This document shows, piece by piece, positions 17,105 through 25,036 of a stretch of 47,358 bases of DNA. A model generated the notes under the pieces. It saw only the letters and a list, made by a program, of their open reading frames with translations, was not told where the DNA came from and did no database searches. Source of the DNA: Marinosulfonomonas sp. (lineage in GTDB: Bacteria; Pseudomonadota; Alphaproteobacteria; Rhodobacterales; Rhodobacteraceae); NCBI GenBank assembly GCA_019090885.1, contig JAHRVC010000075.1, positions 1-47,358 on the forward strand, given 5' to 3'. The position numbers were made by a program, and so were the translations under genes. Within the stretch, counting starts at the first letter, position 1. Every line of letters starts with the position of its first letter.

Positions 17105-17893
17105 ATGGACGGGCTAAAAGGCCGCTATAAAGACGTGCGTGCGTTGTCGCGTGGCATTGATATCCTGGAAGCATTGGCAGATCTGGGCTGGGTAAAACCG
17201 GGCACTTTGTCGTCCTATGTCGGATTGGATCGTGCTTCGGTTTACAGGTTGGTCAGCACACTTTCCAACAAAGGCTATATCATGCGACGGCAGGAAGACG
17301 GGGCTGTCGCGCTTACATCACGGGCTGCACGATTGGCTGATGGCGTGCGCGATGACGAAATGTTTTCGCAACGGATTGCGCCTTTCATGCGTGCGCTAAC
17401 AGAAGAGGTGTTGTGGCCAAGTGATTTTGCCAATCTGGCCAGCGGGCGGATCACAATTCAGGTTTCGACCCATAAACACAGCCCAATGTCGATCCACCGG
17501 CGATTGGTCGGGCGCCAAAGGCCGCTTATCAACTCGGCCCTTGGGCGCGCCTTTCTGAGCGCCTTGCCGCCGGAGGCGCTGGAAACCACCCTGTCCACGG
17601 TACAACGGTTGGATGGGCCGGATGCCGGTGAAATTCAAAACCGCACGGCGGTCGACCGGATTTTGCGTGAGGTTCTGGAAACTGGGTATGCGTCCTCGGT
17701 TGGCCTGACCGAAGACAATATCAGCGCGATCGCCCTGCCCGTCCGCGTCGGACCACGGGTGGTGGGTGCTTTGAATATCGCATTTTTTTGCTCGGCAATG
17801 TCACCGGAAACCGCAGCCGAACGCCACCTCGGGGCACTGCGGCGTTGTGTGGATCGGATCGAAACAGTGCTTGGCGAAGGGCATAAACACTGA
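17105..17893 (+). CDS. mhpR: IclR-family transcriptional regulator (MhpR-like)
   Basis: 262 residues. The N-terminal winged helix begins with YKDVRALSRGIDILEAL and LDRASVYRLVSTLSNKGYI, strongly like MhpR. The effector domain keeps HRRLVGRQRPLINSALGRAFL and a DNISAIALPV-type strand. MhpR in E. coli activates the mhp operon with 3-(3-hydroxyphenyl)propionate. This gene is divergent from the mhpB-like operon and followed by TRAP genes on its own strand, an arrangement typical of a local activator. Repeats of the form GTTC-N7-GAAC before this gene and before three other units are its likely targets. Confidence 0.9.
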   Translation: MDGLKGRYKDVRALSRGIDILEALADLGWVKPGTLSSYVGLDRASVYRLVSTLSNKGYIMRRQEDGAVALTSRAARLADGVRDDEMFSQRIAPFMRALTEEVLWPSDFANLASGRITIQVSTHKHSPMSIHRRLVGRQRPLINSALGRAFLSALPPEALETTLSTVQRLDGPDAGEIQNRTAVDRILREVLETGYASSVGLTEDNISAIALPVRVGPRVVGALNIAFFCSAMSPETAAERHLGALRRCVDRIETVLGEGHKH

Positions 17894-17928
17894 CCACACC
17901 GTGCTCGGCGCTGCCTGGTTGGATAAAA

Positions 17929-17947
17929 TTGTTCACATCTCGAACAA
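17929..17947. promoter_or_regulatory. Candidate IclR-regulator operator, copy 3 (TTGTTC-N7-GAACAA)
   Basis: The best copy: six-base perfect arms TTGTTC and GAACAA around ACATCTC. It lies 36 bases after the IclR stop and about 150 bases before the DctP gene, in a 200-base gap that holds no gene. Confidence 0.62.
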
Positions 17948-18094
17948 AGCGTGATTAATATTTGCGGGCACAGGTCCGGCCAGAAACTATGGCTGGATTG
18001 ATCCGAGGCTCGTGTTTGTGTGTCGCGCCGTTAAGTTGGCGCAGCGCCCAAACCGGCATTTGGATCGAAATGGGTCACACGGGAGGAGCGACCA

Positions 18095-19126
18095 ATGAGT
18101 CAGCCATTTTCTTTTACGAAACTTGCACGCACCGCCATTACGGCAGCTGCGATCACCGCCAGCACGGCCTTTAGCGCCGTCGCACAAGACACCGTCACCA
18201 TCCGGTTTGCGTCCTTTGTCGGACCAACTTCGTTTTTGAACGTAAAGCTTTTCGGCGCTTGGTTCGAGATGCTGGAAAAGGAAAGCGGCGGCAAACTGAA
18301 GTTTGAATTTCTGACCGGTGGATCAGCCGCCAAACCGACCGAAGTCTTTGAATCTATTAACGCAGGCATTATCGACGCCGGCTGGAGCAGCACTGCCTAC
18401 AATCCAGGACGCTTTGATGCCGCTGGGGTCGTTGAACTGCCGCTATTGGCAACCGGATCTGCCGAAGCATCCGGCGCAATGGCCGACGTGTTTGATCAGG
18501 GTCTGATCGGCGGAATGGAAAACGTAAAAGTGCTCGGCATGGTCACGGCCGACATCGCACGTCTGCACCATTCGAAAGACATCGACAGCCTTGATGATTT
18601 CAAAGGTGCCAAGGTTCGCGCTGCCGGACAGGTTCTGTCAGCAATGATCGAAAAGATCGGCGGCGTTCCGGTTGGCATTCCACCGACGGCAATGGCTGAA
18701 TCGCTGGCCAAGAACGTAGTGGATGCCAGCGCCAATGACTGGTTTGCACTGGATGGCTTTAAGCTGATTGATGTGACCACGACGCATGTGGATATTTCAC
18801 TTGGAACCGCGGCAATCTATCTGGCGATGAACAAGCAGGCCTATGAAAACCTGCCCGACGACGTCAAAGCCGTGATCGACGCCCATCCACCCAGTGAGTT
18901 TGCAGAGTTCTGGGGCATCACCCTTGAAAACGAAAGCAACCGGGTCAAGGAACTTGTGGCCGGTCTGAGCGATCACAAGATTATCGTTCCAACCGAAGCT
19001 CAGCTTGCCAGCTGGCAGGTCGCAGCGGATGAGCTGATTGCCGAATGGGTTGCCAAAACCGAAGGCGGCGCAGAAGTGCTTCAGGCCTACAAAGATGGTC
19101 TGGAAGCATACCGTGCCAGCCACTAA
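18095..19126 (+). CDS. TRAP transporter solute-binding protein, DctP family
   Basis: 343 residues with a Sec signal peptide (cleavage after about residue 30, AFSAVA-QD). The mature part has the DctP pattern, including the conserved arginine that usually pairs with a carboxylate (KGAKVRAAGQ) and the following GIPPTAMAESLAKNVVDA helix. It captures an organic acid in the periplasm for the membrane protein encoded next. The ribosome site GGGAGGAG is strong. The aromatic context suggests a hydroxylated aryl acid as ligand rather than a C4-dicarboxylate. The 3' end overlaps the permease gene. Confidence 0.92.
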   Translation: MSQPFSFTKLARTAITAAAITASTAFSAVAQDTVTIRFASFVGPTSFLNVKLFGAWFEMLEKESGGKLKFEFLTGGSAAKPTEVFESINAGIIDAGWSSTAYNPGRFDAAGVVELPLLATGSAEASGAMADVFDQGLIGGMENVKVLGMVTADIARLHHSKDIDSLDDFKGAKVRAAGQVLSAMIEKIGGVPVGIPPTAMAESLAKNVVDASANDWFALDGFKLIDVTTTHVDISLGTAAIYLAMNKQAYENLPDDVKAVIDAHPPSEFAEFWGITLENESNRVKELVAGLSDHKIIVPTEAQLASWQVAADELIAEWVAKTEGGAEVLQAYKDGLEAYRASH

Positions 19127-21047
19127 AGATCAGCCGACGCAGCAGCAATCGCCTGCTGCGTCGGCACCTACACCAACTGATCCTGACAGTGTTACCAAGA
19201 TAGCAATACTCGCCGGCAACATTGCCGGTATTGCTTTGCTTGGAACGGCATTGCTGATCACCACCGACATTCTGTTGCGCTGGAGCATTTCCAGGCCGTT
19301 CACCGGATTATTCGAGCTGACCGAACTGGCCTTTGCCGGAATTATCGCGCTGGCGTTTGCATTTGCTAACAACAAGCGTCTGCATGTGTCGATGGAGCTT
19401 GTCGGCAATATGACCGGGCGCTTTAAGGGCGTGCAGCTTTACGCGGATGTGGCGACATTGATCGTGTTTGCACTTTACACCTATTTTCTGTTTCGCCATG
19501 CGGGACAAAAACTGTCCTATGGTGAAACCACGCTGGTTCTGGGCGTGCCGATTGGACCGATCTGGTATTTTTGCGCCGGGTTGATGACCATTGGTTTGCT
19601 GGCACAGGCGCATGCGACGCTTAAAAGTGCGGATGCGCTGTGGCGGGCGCAAAGCGCGCTGATTGTAGAACTGATTGCCCCTGCCGTGTCGTTGCTGGCC
19701 GCCCTTGCCGGTGCCTTTTTCCTGATCCGGGCGGGCGGTGAACTGGGATCTATCACCAAGGTTCTGACCGGCTTTGCGATCCTGTATTTCTTTGCCCTTG
19801 CCCACGTGCCGATTGGCATTTCGATGGGGCTGACCGGGTTGATTGGTTGTTATGCGTTGTTGAATACGAACGCGGCGATGCTGATCGGTTCAAACAACCT
19901 GAGCAGCACCCTTTCCAGCCCGGATCTTGCGGCGGTGCCGCTGTTCCTGCTGATGGGTAACCTAGCGATTGCCTCTGGTTTTGCCGACGATATTTTTAAG
20001 GCCGCCACGTCCATTTTCGGGCGGATGCGTGGCGGCCATGCCTTGGCGACGGTTCTTGGTTGCGCCGGGTTTGGTGCCATCAGCGGCTCGTCCGTGGCAA
20101 CCACCGCAACCCTTGGCGGTGTTGCGTTTCGCGAAATGAAATCGCGGTCTTATGCTGACAGCCTTGCCACGGGATCAATTGCCGCCGGTGGAACACTTGG
20201 CGCACTTATTCCGCCCTCGGTCATTCTGATTATCTATTGCGTCATCGCAGAGCTGCCAATTTCCGAGGCCTTCATCGCCGCCCTGATCCCCGGCGCGATC
20301 GCGCTGTTTCTTTACACCATCGCGGTGATGATACTGGTGCGTGTTCGTCCCGATCTTGCGCCACCACCGGACAAATCCCTGAAGTTTGCGCCGTTTGCCG
20401 CCCTGAAACGCGCGTGGCGGCCAATTTTCCTGTTTGCTTGCGTGCTGGGCGGGCTTTACGGCGGTGTTTTCACCGTGCAAGAGGCCGCCGCAGCCGGCAC
20501 CGGGTTTGCCTTTGTATTCTGGCTGTTTTCCGGTCAGGCGTCGTTTTCCGGCCTGATTAAGGCAATAACCGAGGCCGCTGGCACCGCCGCTGGCCTTTAT
20601 CTGCTGATTGTTGGTGCGAACATCTTTGGTGCCTACCTGAACCTTGCCGGGGTTAGCCGCGCGATCCTGATGATTATCGACCCGACTGTCATGCCAGCCT
20701 GGCTGATCCTGACCTTGCTGGTAGTGATGTATCTGGTGTTGGGCAGCATATTTGACACGGTTGCGGCCCTTGTGGTCACCGTGCCCTTCGTGATCCCGAT
20801 CATACTGGCGCTGGATTATGACCTGATCTGGTGGGGCGTCGTCACGCTGGCACTGGTCGAGATTGGCATGATAACGCCGCCGATTGGAATGAATGTATTC
20901 GTGATGAAAAGCCTCGTGCGTGACGAGGTTTCGATCACCACAATTTTCCGCGGCGTCATCCCGTTCCTTTGCGCCGATATGGTTCGGCTGGTCCTGCTGA
21001 TCACCATCCCTGCCTTGACGCTCTGGCTACCGGCGCAATTACAATAA
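19113..21047 (+). CDS. TRAP transporter fused small and large permease (DctQM)
   Basis: About 644 residues. A short Pro/Gln/Ala-rich cytoplasmic tail precedes a four-helix DctQ-like part (about 20-190, with LLRWSISRPFTGLFELTELAF). A large multi-span DctM-like part follows (about 200-640, with GFGAISGSSVATTATLGG, GTLGALIPPSVILIIY and MITPPIGMNVFVMKS). It uses the sodium gradient to import the ligand of the DctP protein. The GTG at 19113 is preferred, with GGAAG six bases before it; an ATG at 19095 lacks a ribosome site. The start overlaps the DctP gene by 14 bases. QM fusions are known in this family. Confidence 0.9.
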   Translation: MPATKDQPTQQQSPAASAPTPTDPDSVTKIAILAGNIAGIALLGTALLITTDILLRWSISRPFTGLFELTELAFAGIIALAFAFANNKRLHVSMELVGNMTGRFKGVQLYADVATLIVFALYTYFLFRHAGQKLSYGETTLVLGVPIGPIWYFCAGLMTIGLLAQAHATLKSADALWRAQSALIVELIAPAVSLLAALAGAFFLIRAGGELGSITKVLTGFAILYFFALAHVPIGISMGLTGLIGCYALLNTNAAMLIGSNNLSSTLSSPDLAAVPLFLLMGNLAIASGFADDIFKAATSIFGRMRGGHALATVLGCAGFGAISGSSVATTATLGGVAFREMKSRSYADSLATGSIAAGGTLGALIPPSVILIIYCVIAELPISEAFIAALIPGAIALFLYTIAVMILVRVRPDLAPPPDKSLKFAPFAALKRAWRPIFLFACVLGGLYGGVFTVQEAAAAGTGFAFVFWLFSGQASFSGLIKAITEAAGTAAGLYLLIVGANIFGAYLNLAGVSRAILMIIDPTVMPAWLILTLLVVMYLVLGSIFDTVAALVVTVPFVIPIILALDYDLIWWGVVTLALVEIGMITPPIGMNVFVMKSLVRDEVSITTIFRGVIPFLCADMVRLVLLITIPALTLWLPAQLQ

Positions 21048-21058
21048 GGATCAAAACT

Positions 21059-21922
21059 TTGCCCCAGAATGAAACGCCTGTGCAGTATTTCACCGCCGAT
21101 GATGGCGCAAAAATTGCCTTTCGCGATAACGGTGCTGGACAGCCATTGCTGTGCCTGTCCGGGCTGACCCGCAATTCAACCGATTTTGATTATCTTGCCG
21201 ACGCGTTGGATGATGTGCGCCTGATCCGCATTGATTATCGCGGGCGTGGCAAGTCGGACTGGACCGGGGGTGACACCTATAATGTGCCGCGTGAAGCGGG
21301 CGACGTTATCGGGTTGTTGAAACATCTGGGCCTGACAAATATCCCGATACTTGGCACCTCTCGCGGGGGTATCATTGGCCAGTTTATGGCCGCCAATACA
21401 CCCGAACTGGTCGCCGGTCTGTGCATGAACGACATCGGGCCGGAACTGGAACTGGCCGGGCGACAACGCATCACCACATATGTGGGCGTGAACCCGGATG
21501 CCACTACGTTTGAGGGTGCGGCCGCCTCGCCCACCTTGCAAGAAGGTTTTGCGAATGTCCCCCAAGCGCGTTGGATGACCGAGGCGCGGAAACTGTATCT
21601 GGACACCGCCGACGGGCTGACGATCAATTATGACCCGGCTTTGCGCGATGGATACATGGCAGCATTCAACAGCGGCAATGCGCCCAATATGTGGGCGGCG
21701 TTTGAAACATTGGCCGACAAACCGGTGGCGGTCATCCGGGGCGCAAATTCCGACATCCTGTCACCTAAAATTGTCGCGCGTATGCTCAAGCTACATCCCG
21801 ACCTGATCTTTTCCCAAGTGCCCGACCGGGCCCATATGCCATTTCTTGACGAACCCGAAAGCCTTGCGGCAATCGTTGAATTTTTGCAGCAAGTCCAATC
21901 CACAAAAACTGGTCAACACTGA
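21059..21922 (+). CDS. Alpha/beta hydrolase, TTG start
   Basis: 287 residues. The fold is shown by IDYRGRGKSDW, the nucleophile elbow GTSRGG (S101), an Asp in RGANSDILSP and a His in PDRAHMPFLDEPE. No ATG begins the domain. TTG at 21059 stands eight bases after AAGGA, which overlaps the permease stop codon, so this rare start is well supported. Placed between two TRAP systems, it may hydrolyse an imported ester or lactone, or act as the second C-C hydrolase needed for route A, which lacks one near its ring-cleavage gene. Substrate unknown. Confidence 0.82.
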   Translation: MPQNETPVQYFTADDGAKIAFRDNGAGQPLLCLSGLTRNSTDFDYLADALDDVRLIRIDYRGRGKSDWTGGDTYNVPREAGDVIGLLKHLGLTNIPILGTSRGGIIGQFMAANTPELVAGLCMNDIGPELELAGRQRITTYVGVNPDATTFEGAAASPTLQEGFANVPQARWMTEARKLYLDTADGLTINYDPALRDGYMAAFNSGNAPNMWAAFETLADKPVAVIRGANSDILSPKIVARMLKLHPDLIFSQVPDRAHMPFLDEPESLAAIVEFLQQVQSTKTGQH

Positions 21923-21927
21923 AGATA

Positions 21928-21944
21928 AGTTCACCAATCGAACA
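21928..21944. promoter_or_regulatory. Candidate IclR-regulator operator, copy 4 (AGTTC-N7-GAACA)
   Basis: GTTC-ACCAATC-GAAC begins seven bases after the hydrolase stop and about 170 bases before the TAXI-type binding protein. It keeps the inner four-base arms and the seven-base spacer, but the fifth arm base pair is lost. Confidence 0.5.
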
Positions 21945-22108
21945 AAATGAACCCGCATCTTGACCCATCCGACTGCAATATTGACCTATGGGAAGGCAAC
22001 TTGCATAAATTACGAACAGAAAAACCACAGGACCGAATACAACGATCCTAAGAAAGCGCTGTGTTTAACAACAAGAGCGCTATTTTTTACGACAGAGGAG
22101 GAAAACAC

Positions 22109-23104
22109 ATGACAATTCTAACGCAGATACGCGCACTTCCGGGGGCGACCCGGATTGCATGCCTTGCCGCAGCGACCGCTGTAGGTGTAATGGCCGCAGC
22201 GCCAGCCACAGCCCAGATCATCACAATCGGGACAACCGCCCAAGGCTCACTAGGCTCGGCACTTGGGGCAGCGATTGCCAAAGTGATGGACGGACGCGGT
22301 TTGACGATGCGTGCGGTTCCAATGGGCGGACCAGAAGTAACCATGCCACTACTTAACAGCGGTGAAATTCAGTTTTCGCTGGCCAGTGCGGATGTATCCA
22401 GCCTTGCCGCCGTTGGTAAAACCGTATTTGAGGGCAATCCACATCCCGATATTCGCCTTGTTGGACACCTTGTGTCGTTTGAAGCCGGTTGGATGGTGCG
22501 CGAAGATTCCGACATCATGACGCTGGCTGATCTGGCCGGCAAACGTCTTGGCTGGGGAATGACGCAGCAGAAAATTCTGGAATATTGGGGCCGCGCACAA
22601 TTGGCGACTGCCGATGTTGGCGAGGATGATTTCACCCCGATCAATTCAACATCTGCACCAAACGCGGTTCAGGATTTTATGGCTGGTCGTTCAGACGCGG
22701 TTATTTTCACCATCGGTTCTGGCCTGACGTCGCAGGCCCACGCTGCAGTTGGCGGCATTCGCTTTTTGCCATTGCCTGAGCGGGATGATCGTCTTGAGGT
22801 CATCACAAGCATCGTTCCGGGCACTTTGATCCGGCAGGTAAAGCCACATGAACGCCGCCCTGGCATTCTGCAGGAACAGCCAATGATGGGCTCGACTCTT
22901 GTGCTGCTGGCCTCAAAGCACACCGACCCGGAAACCGTCGCCGCTGTTGCTGAAGCGTTTTACACCGTGCGCGATGAGTTCATTGCGATCCATCCCGCGT
23001 TCAACCGGATGAACCTTAAGACATTGGCAGGCTCGGTAACTAATCTGGAGACGCATGAAGGTGCCGCAGCTTACTACAAAGCCAATGGCATCACGGGCGA
23101 GTAA
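22109..23104 (+). CDS. TAXI-family TRAP transporter solute-binding protein
   Basis: 331 residues, with a signal peptide ending near residue 36 (AAAPATA-QI). The mature protein begins ITIGTTAQGSLGSALGAAIA, the glycine-rich start typical of TAXI proteins. GEIQFSLASADV and LADLAGKRLGWG follow. These proteins serve fused TRAP permeases like the one immediately downstream. A strong AGGAGG lies before the ATG; an in-frame GTG at 22061 is rejected. Its ligand is unknown, but the next two genes make an organic sulfate or another aromatic acid plausible. Confidence 0.88.
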   Translation: MTILTQIRALPGATRIACLAAATAVGVMAAAPATAQIITIGTTAQGSLGSALGAAIAKVMDGRGLTMRAVPMGGPEVTMPLLNSGEIQFSLASADVSSLAAVGKTVFEGNPHPDIRLVGHLVSFEAGWMVREDSDIMTLADLAGKRLGWGMTQQKILEYWGRAQLATADVGEDDFTPINSTSAPNAVQDFMAGRSDAVIFTIGSGLTSQAHAAVGGIRFLPLPERDDRLEVITSIVPGTLIRQVKPHERRPGILQEQPMMGSTLVLLASKHTDPETVAAVAEAFYTVRDEFIAIHPAFNRMNLKTLAGSVTNLETHEGAAAYYKANGITGE

Positions 23105-23110
23105 CGACCA

Positions 23111-25024
23111 ATGAACGTGATAACACCGATAAGAAATACCTTAGCGGTGTTGATCGTTTTAGGCGCTTTGGTGTGGGCCCTTGATATTCTTCAGATGCTG
23201 AATTTTGGCGTCTTTAAAGAACAATACATGTGCTTTGCACTGGGCCTGACACTTGCCGTTGTTTTTCTGCCAGCTGGAATTGACACCTCTTTGGGGCGAA
23301 ATTTCAGCTGGTGGTTTGGCCTTTTGGCCGCCATCGCCGGACTGGCCACCTGCGCATATCTTGCGGTGGCCTATCCGGTGATCCTGCCTACAATGATCGT
23401 CAAACCAATGCCGGCGATTATCTGTGGCATTATCCTAATTCCCTTGTTGGTTGAGGCATTGCGCCGGGTCGCAGGCACAGCACTTTGTGTGATCCTGATC
23501 TTCTTTCTTTTGGTGGGCTTATTTGCCCATTTACTGCCCGGCCACCTGCAGGGTCGCCAAGTCGCGCCGGGACGCCTGATCAGCTATCTGACGCTGGACC
23601 CCAACGGCATTCTTGGTCTGCCGCTGATGGTGACATCGACAATCGTTGTATCTTTCGTTCTGTTTGGCAACATCCTGAACGCCGCTGGCGGGGGTGCGTT
23701 TTTCACCGACCTGTCACTGGCCGCAATGGGCCGGTTTCGCGGCGGCACAGCGAAGATCGCGATCGCTGCCTCTGCCCTGTTCGGCTCGGTCTCGGGCAGC
23801 GCGATTGCTAATGTTGCGTCCACCGGGGTGATCACCATCCCGATGATGAAAAAATCCGGCTACACGCCGACCGAGGCTTCGGCGATTGAGGCGTCAGCCT
23901 CTACCGGCGGGCAGTTGTTGCCGCCGGTTATGGGCGCAGTAGCGTTCCTGATGGCCGAATTCCTGAATGTGCCTTACGCCGAGGTTGCGCTGGCCGCACT
24001 GATCCCCGGCTTGCTTTATTATGCGTGCCTGTTCATTCAGGCCGACCTGCTGGCGGCCCGTAACGGCATTCTGGCACTGGCGCGGGAAGATCTGCCCCGC
24101 GCCGCGATGGTGCTGTTCAAGGGCGGGCATTACCTGATCCCGTTTGTGGTTCTGGTGATGGGCCTGTTCAAATATAACCTAGAGGCAGAGCGCGCCGTGG
24201 CCTACGCCACCGCCGTCACGTTGCTGCTTGGGTTCCTGCGCGCCTATGGGCCGACACGGTTGCAGTTCAGCGGTATCGTCAATGCAGTGGTCACAGGCGG
24301 CAAAACTGTCGCCGAGATCATCGTGATCGGTGCCTGCGCCGGTGCGATCATCGGGGTGTTGAACATCACCGCCGTGTCGTTTGGTATCACGCTGCAACTG
24401 GTCGCCATTGGCGAAAGCAGCCTATTTTTGCTGTTGATTGTCGCCGCGCTGATGTCGATCATCATGGGCATGGGCCTGCCGACGCTTGGGGTTTATTTGT
24501 TGCTGGCAACCCTGACCGCACCCTCACTGGTGCAGCTTGGCCTGACACCGATCAGCGCACATATGTTCATCTTTTTCTTTGGCATGATGTCGCTGATTAC
24601 ACCGCCCATTGCTGTGGCCGCCTTTGCTGCTGCCAACATCGGGCGCGCGCCACCGATGAAGACCGGCTGGATCGCCGTGCGGTTTGCATGGCCCGCCTTC
24701 ATCCTGCCGTTCCTGTTCGTCTATTCACCGTCCTTGCTGATGATGGGCGAGCCGTGGCGGATTGTTCTGTCCGTGGTGACAGCGATCCTTGGGGTGGCGC
24801 TGATCAGTTCTGGTCTGATCGGGTATTCATCCCGCCGGATGCTGGGCTGGGAACGGGCAATCGCGATACTGGCCGGTGCCTGTTTTATCCTGCCAGATGA
24901 CGTGTCCGCCTATACCGGCTGGATTAATTTGGCCGGACTGCCGCTGCTGGCAATATTGGTTTGGCGAATGATGCGCGTGCGCGAGATTGCGGATTTGCCA
25001 GAGGATGGCACAACAACAATTTAA
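23111..25024 (+). CDS. TRAP transporter fused permease (TAXI-associated, 4TM/12TM)
   Basis: 637 residues with many membrane spans throughout. DctM-like signatures are present: FGSVSGSAIANVASTGVITIPMM, ASASTGGQLLPPVMG, IIMGMGLPTLGVYLL and LITPPIAVAAFAAA. A small DctQ-like part is fused at the N-terminus and extra spans follow at the C-terminus, as usual for TAXI systems. It starts six bases after the binding-protein stop. Together they form a second sodium-dependent uptake system distinct from the DctP/QM set 4 kb upstream. Confidence 0.91.
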   Translation: MNVITPIRNTLAVLIVLGALVWALDILQMLNFGVFKEQYMCFALGLTLAVVFLPAGIDTSLGRNFSWWFGLLAAIAGLATCAYLAVAYPVILPTMIVKPMPAIICGIILIPLLVEALRRVAGTALCVILIFFLLVGLFAHLLPGHLQGRQVAPGRLISYLTLDPNGILGLPLMVTSTIVVSFVLFGNILNAAGGGAFFTDLSLAAMGRFRGGTAKIAIAASALFGSVSGSAIANVASTGVITIPMMKKSGYTPTEASAIEASASTGGQLLPPVMGAVAFLMAEFLNVPYAEVALAALIPGLLYYACLFIQADLLAARNGILALAREDLPRAAMVLFKGGHYLIPFVVLVMGLFKYNLEAERAVAYATAVTLLLGFLRAYGPTRLQFSGIVNAVVTGGKTVAEIIVIGACAGAIIGVLNITAVSFGITLQLVAIGESSLFLLLIVAALMSIIMGMGLPTLGVYLLLATLTAPSLVQLGLTPISAHMFIFFFGMMSLITPPIAVAAFAAANIGRAPPMKTGWIAVRFAWPAFILPFLFVYSPSLLMMGEPWRIVLSVVTAILGVALISSGLIGYSSRRMLGWERAIAILAGACFILPDDVSAYTGWINLAGLPLLAILVWRMMRVREIADLPEDGTTTI

Positions 25025-25036
25025 CAGGGGATATTT

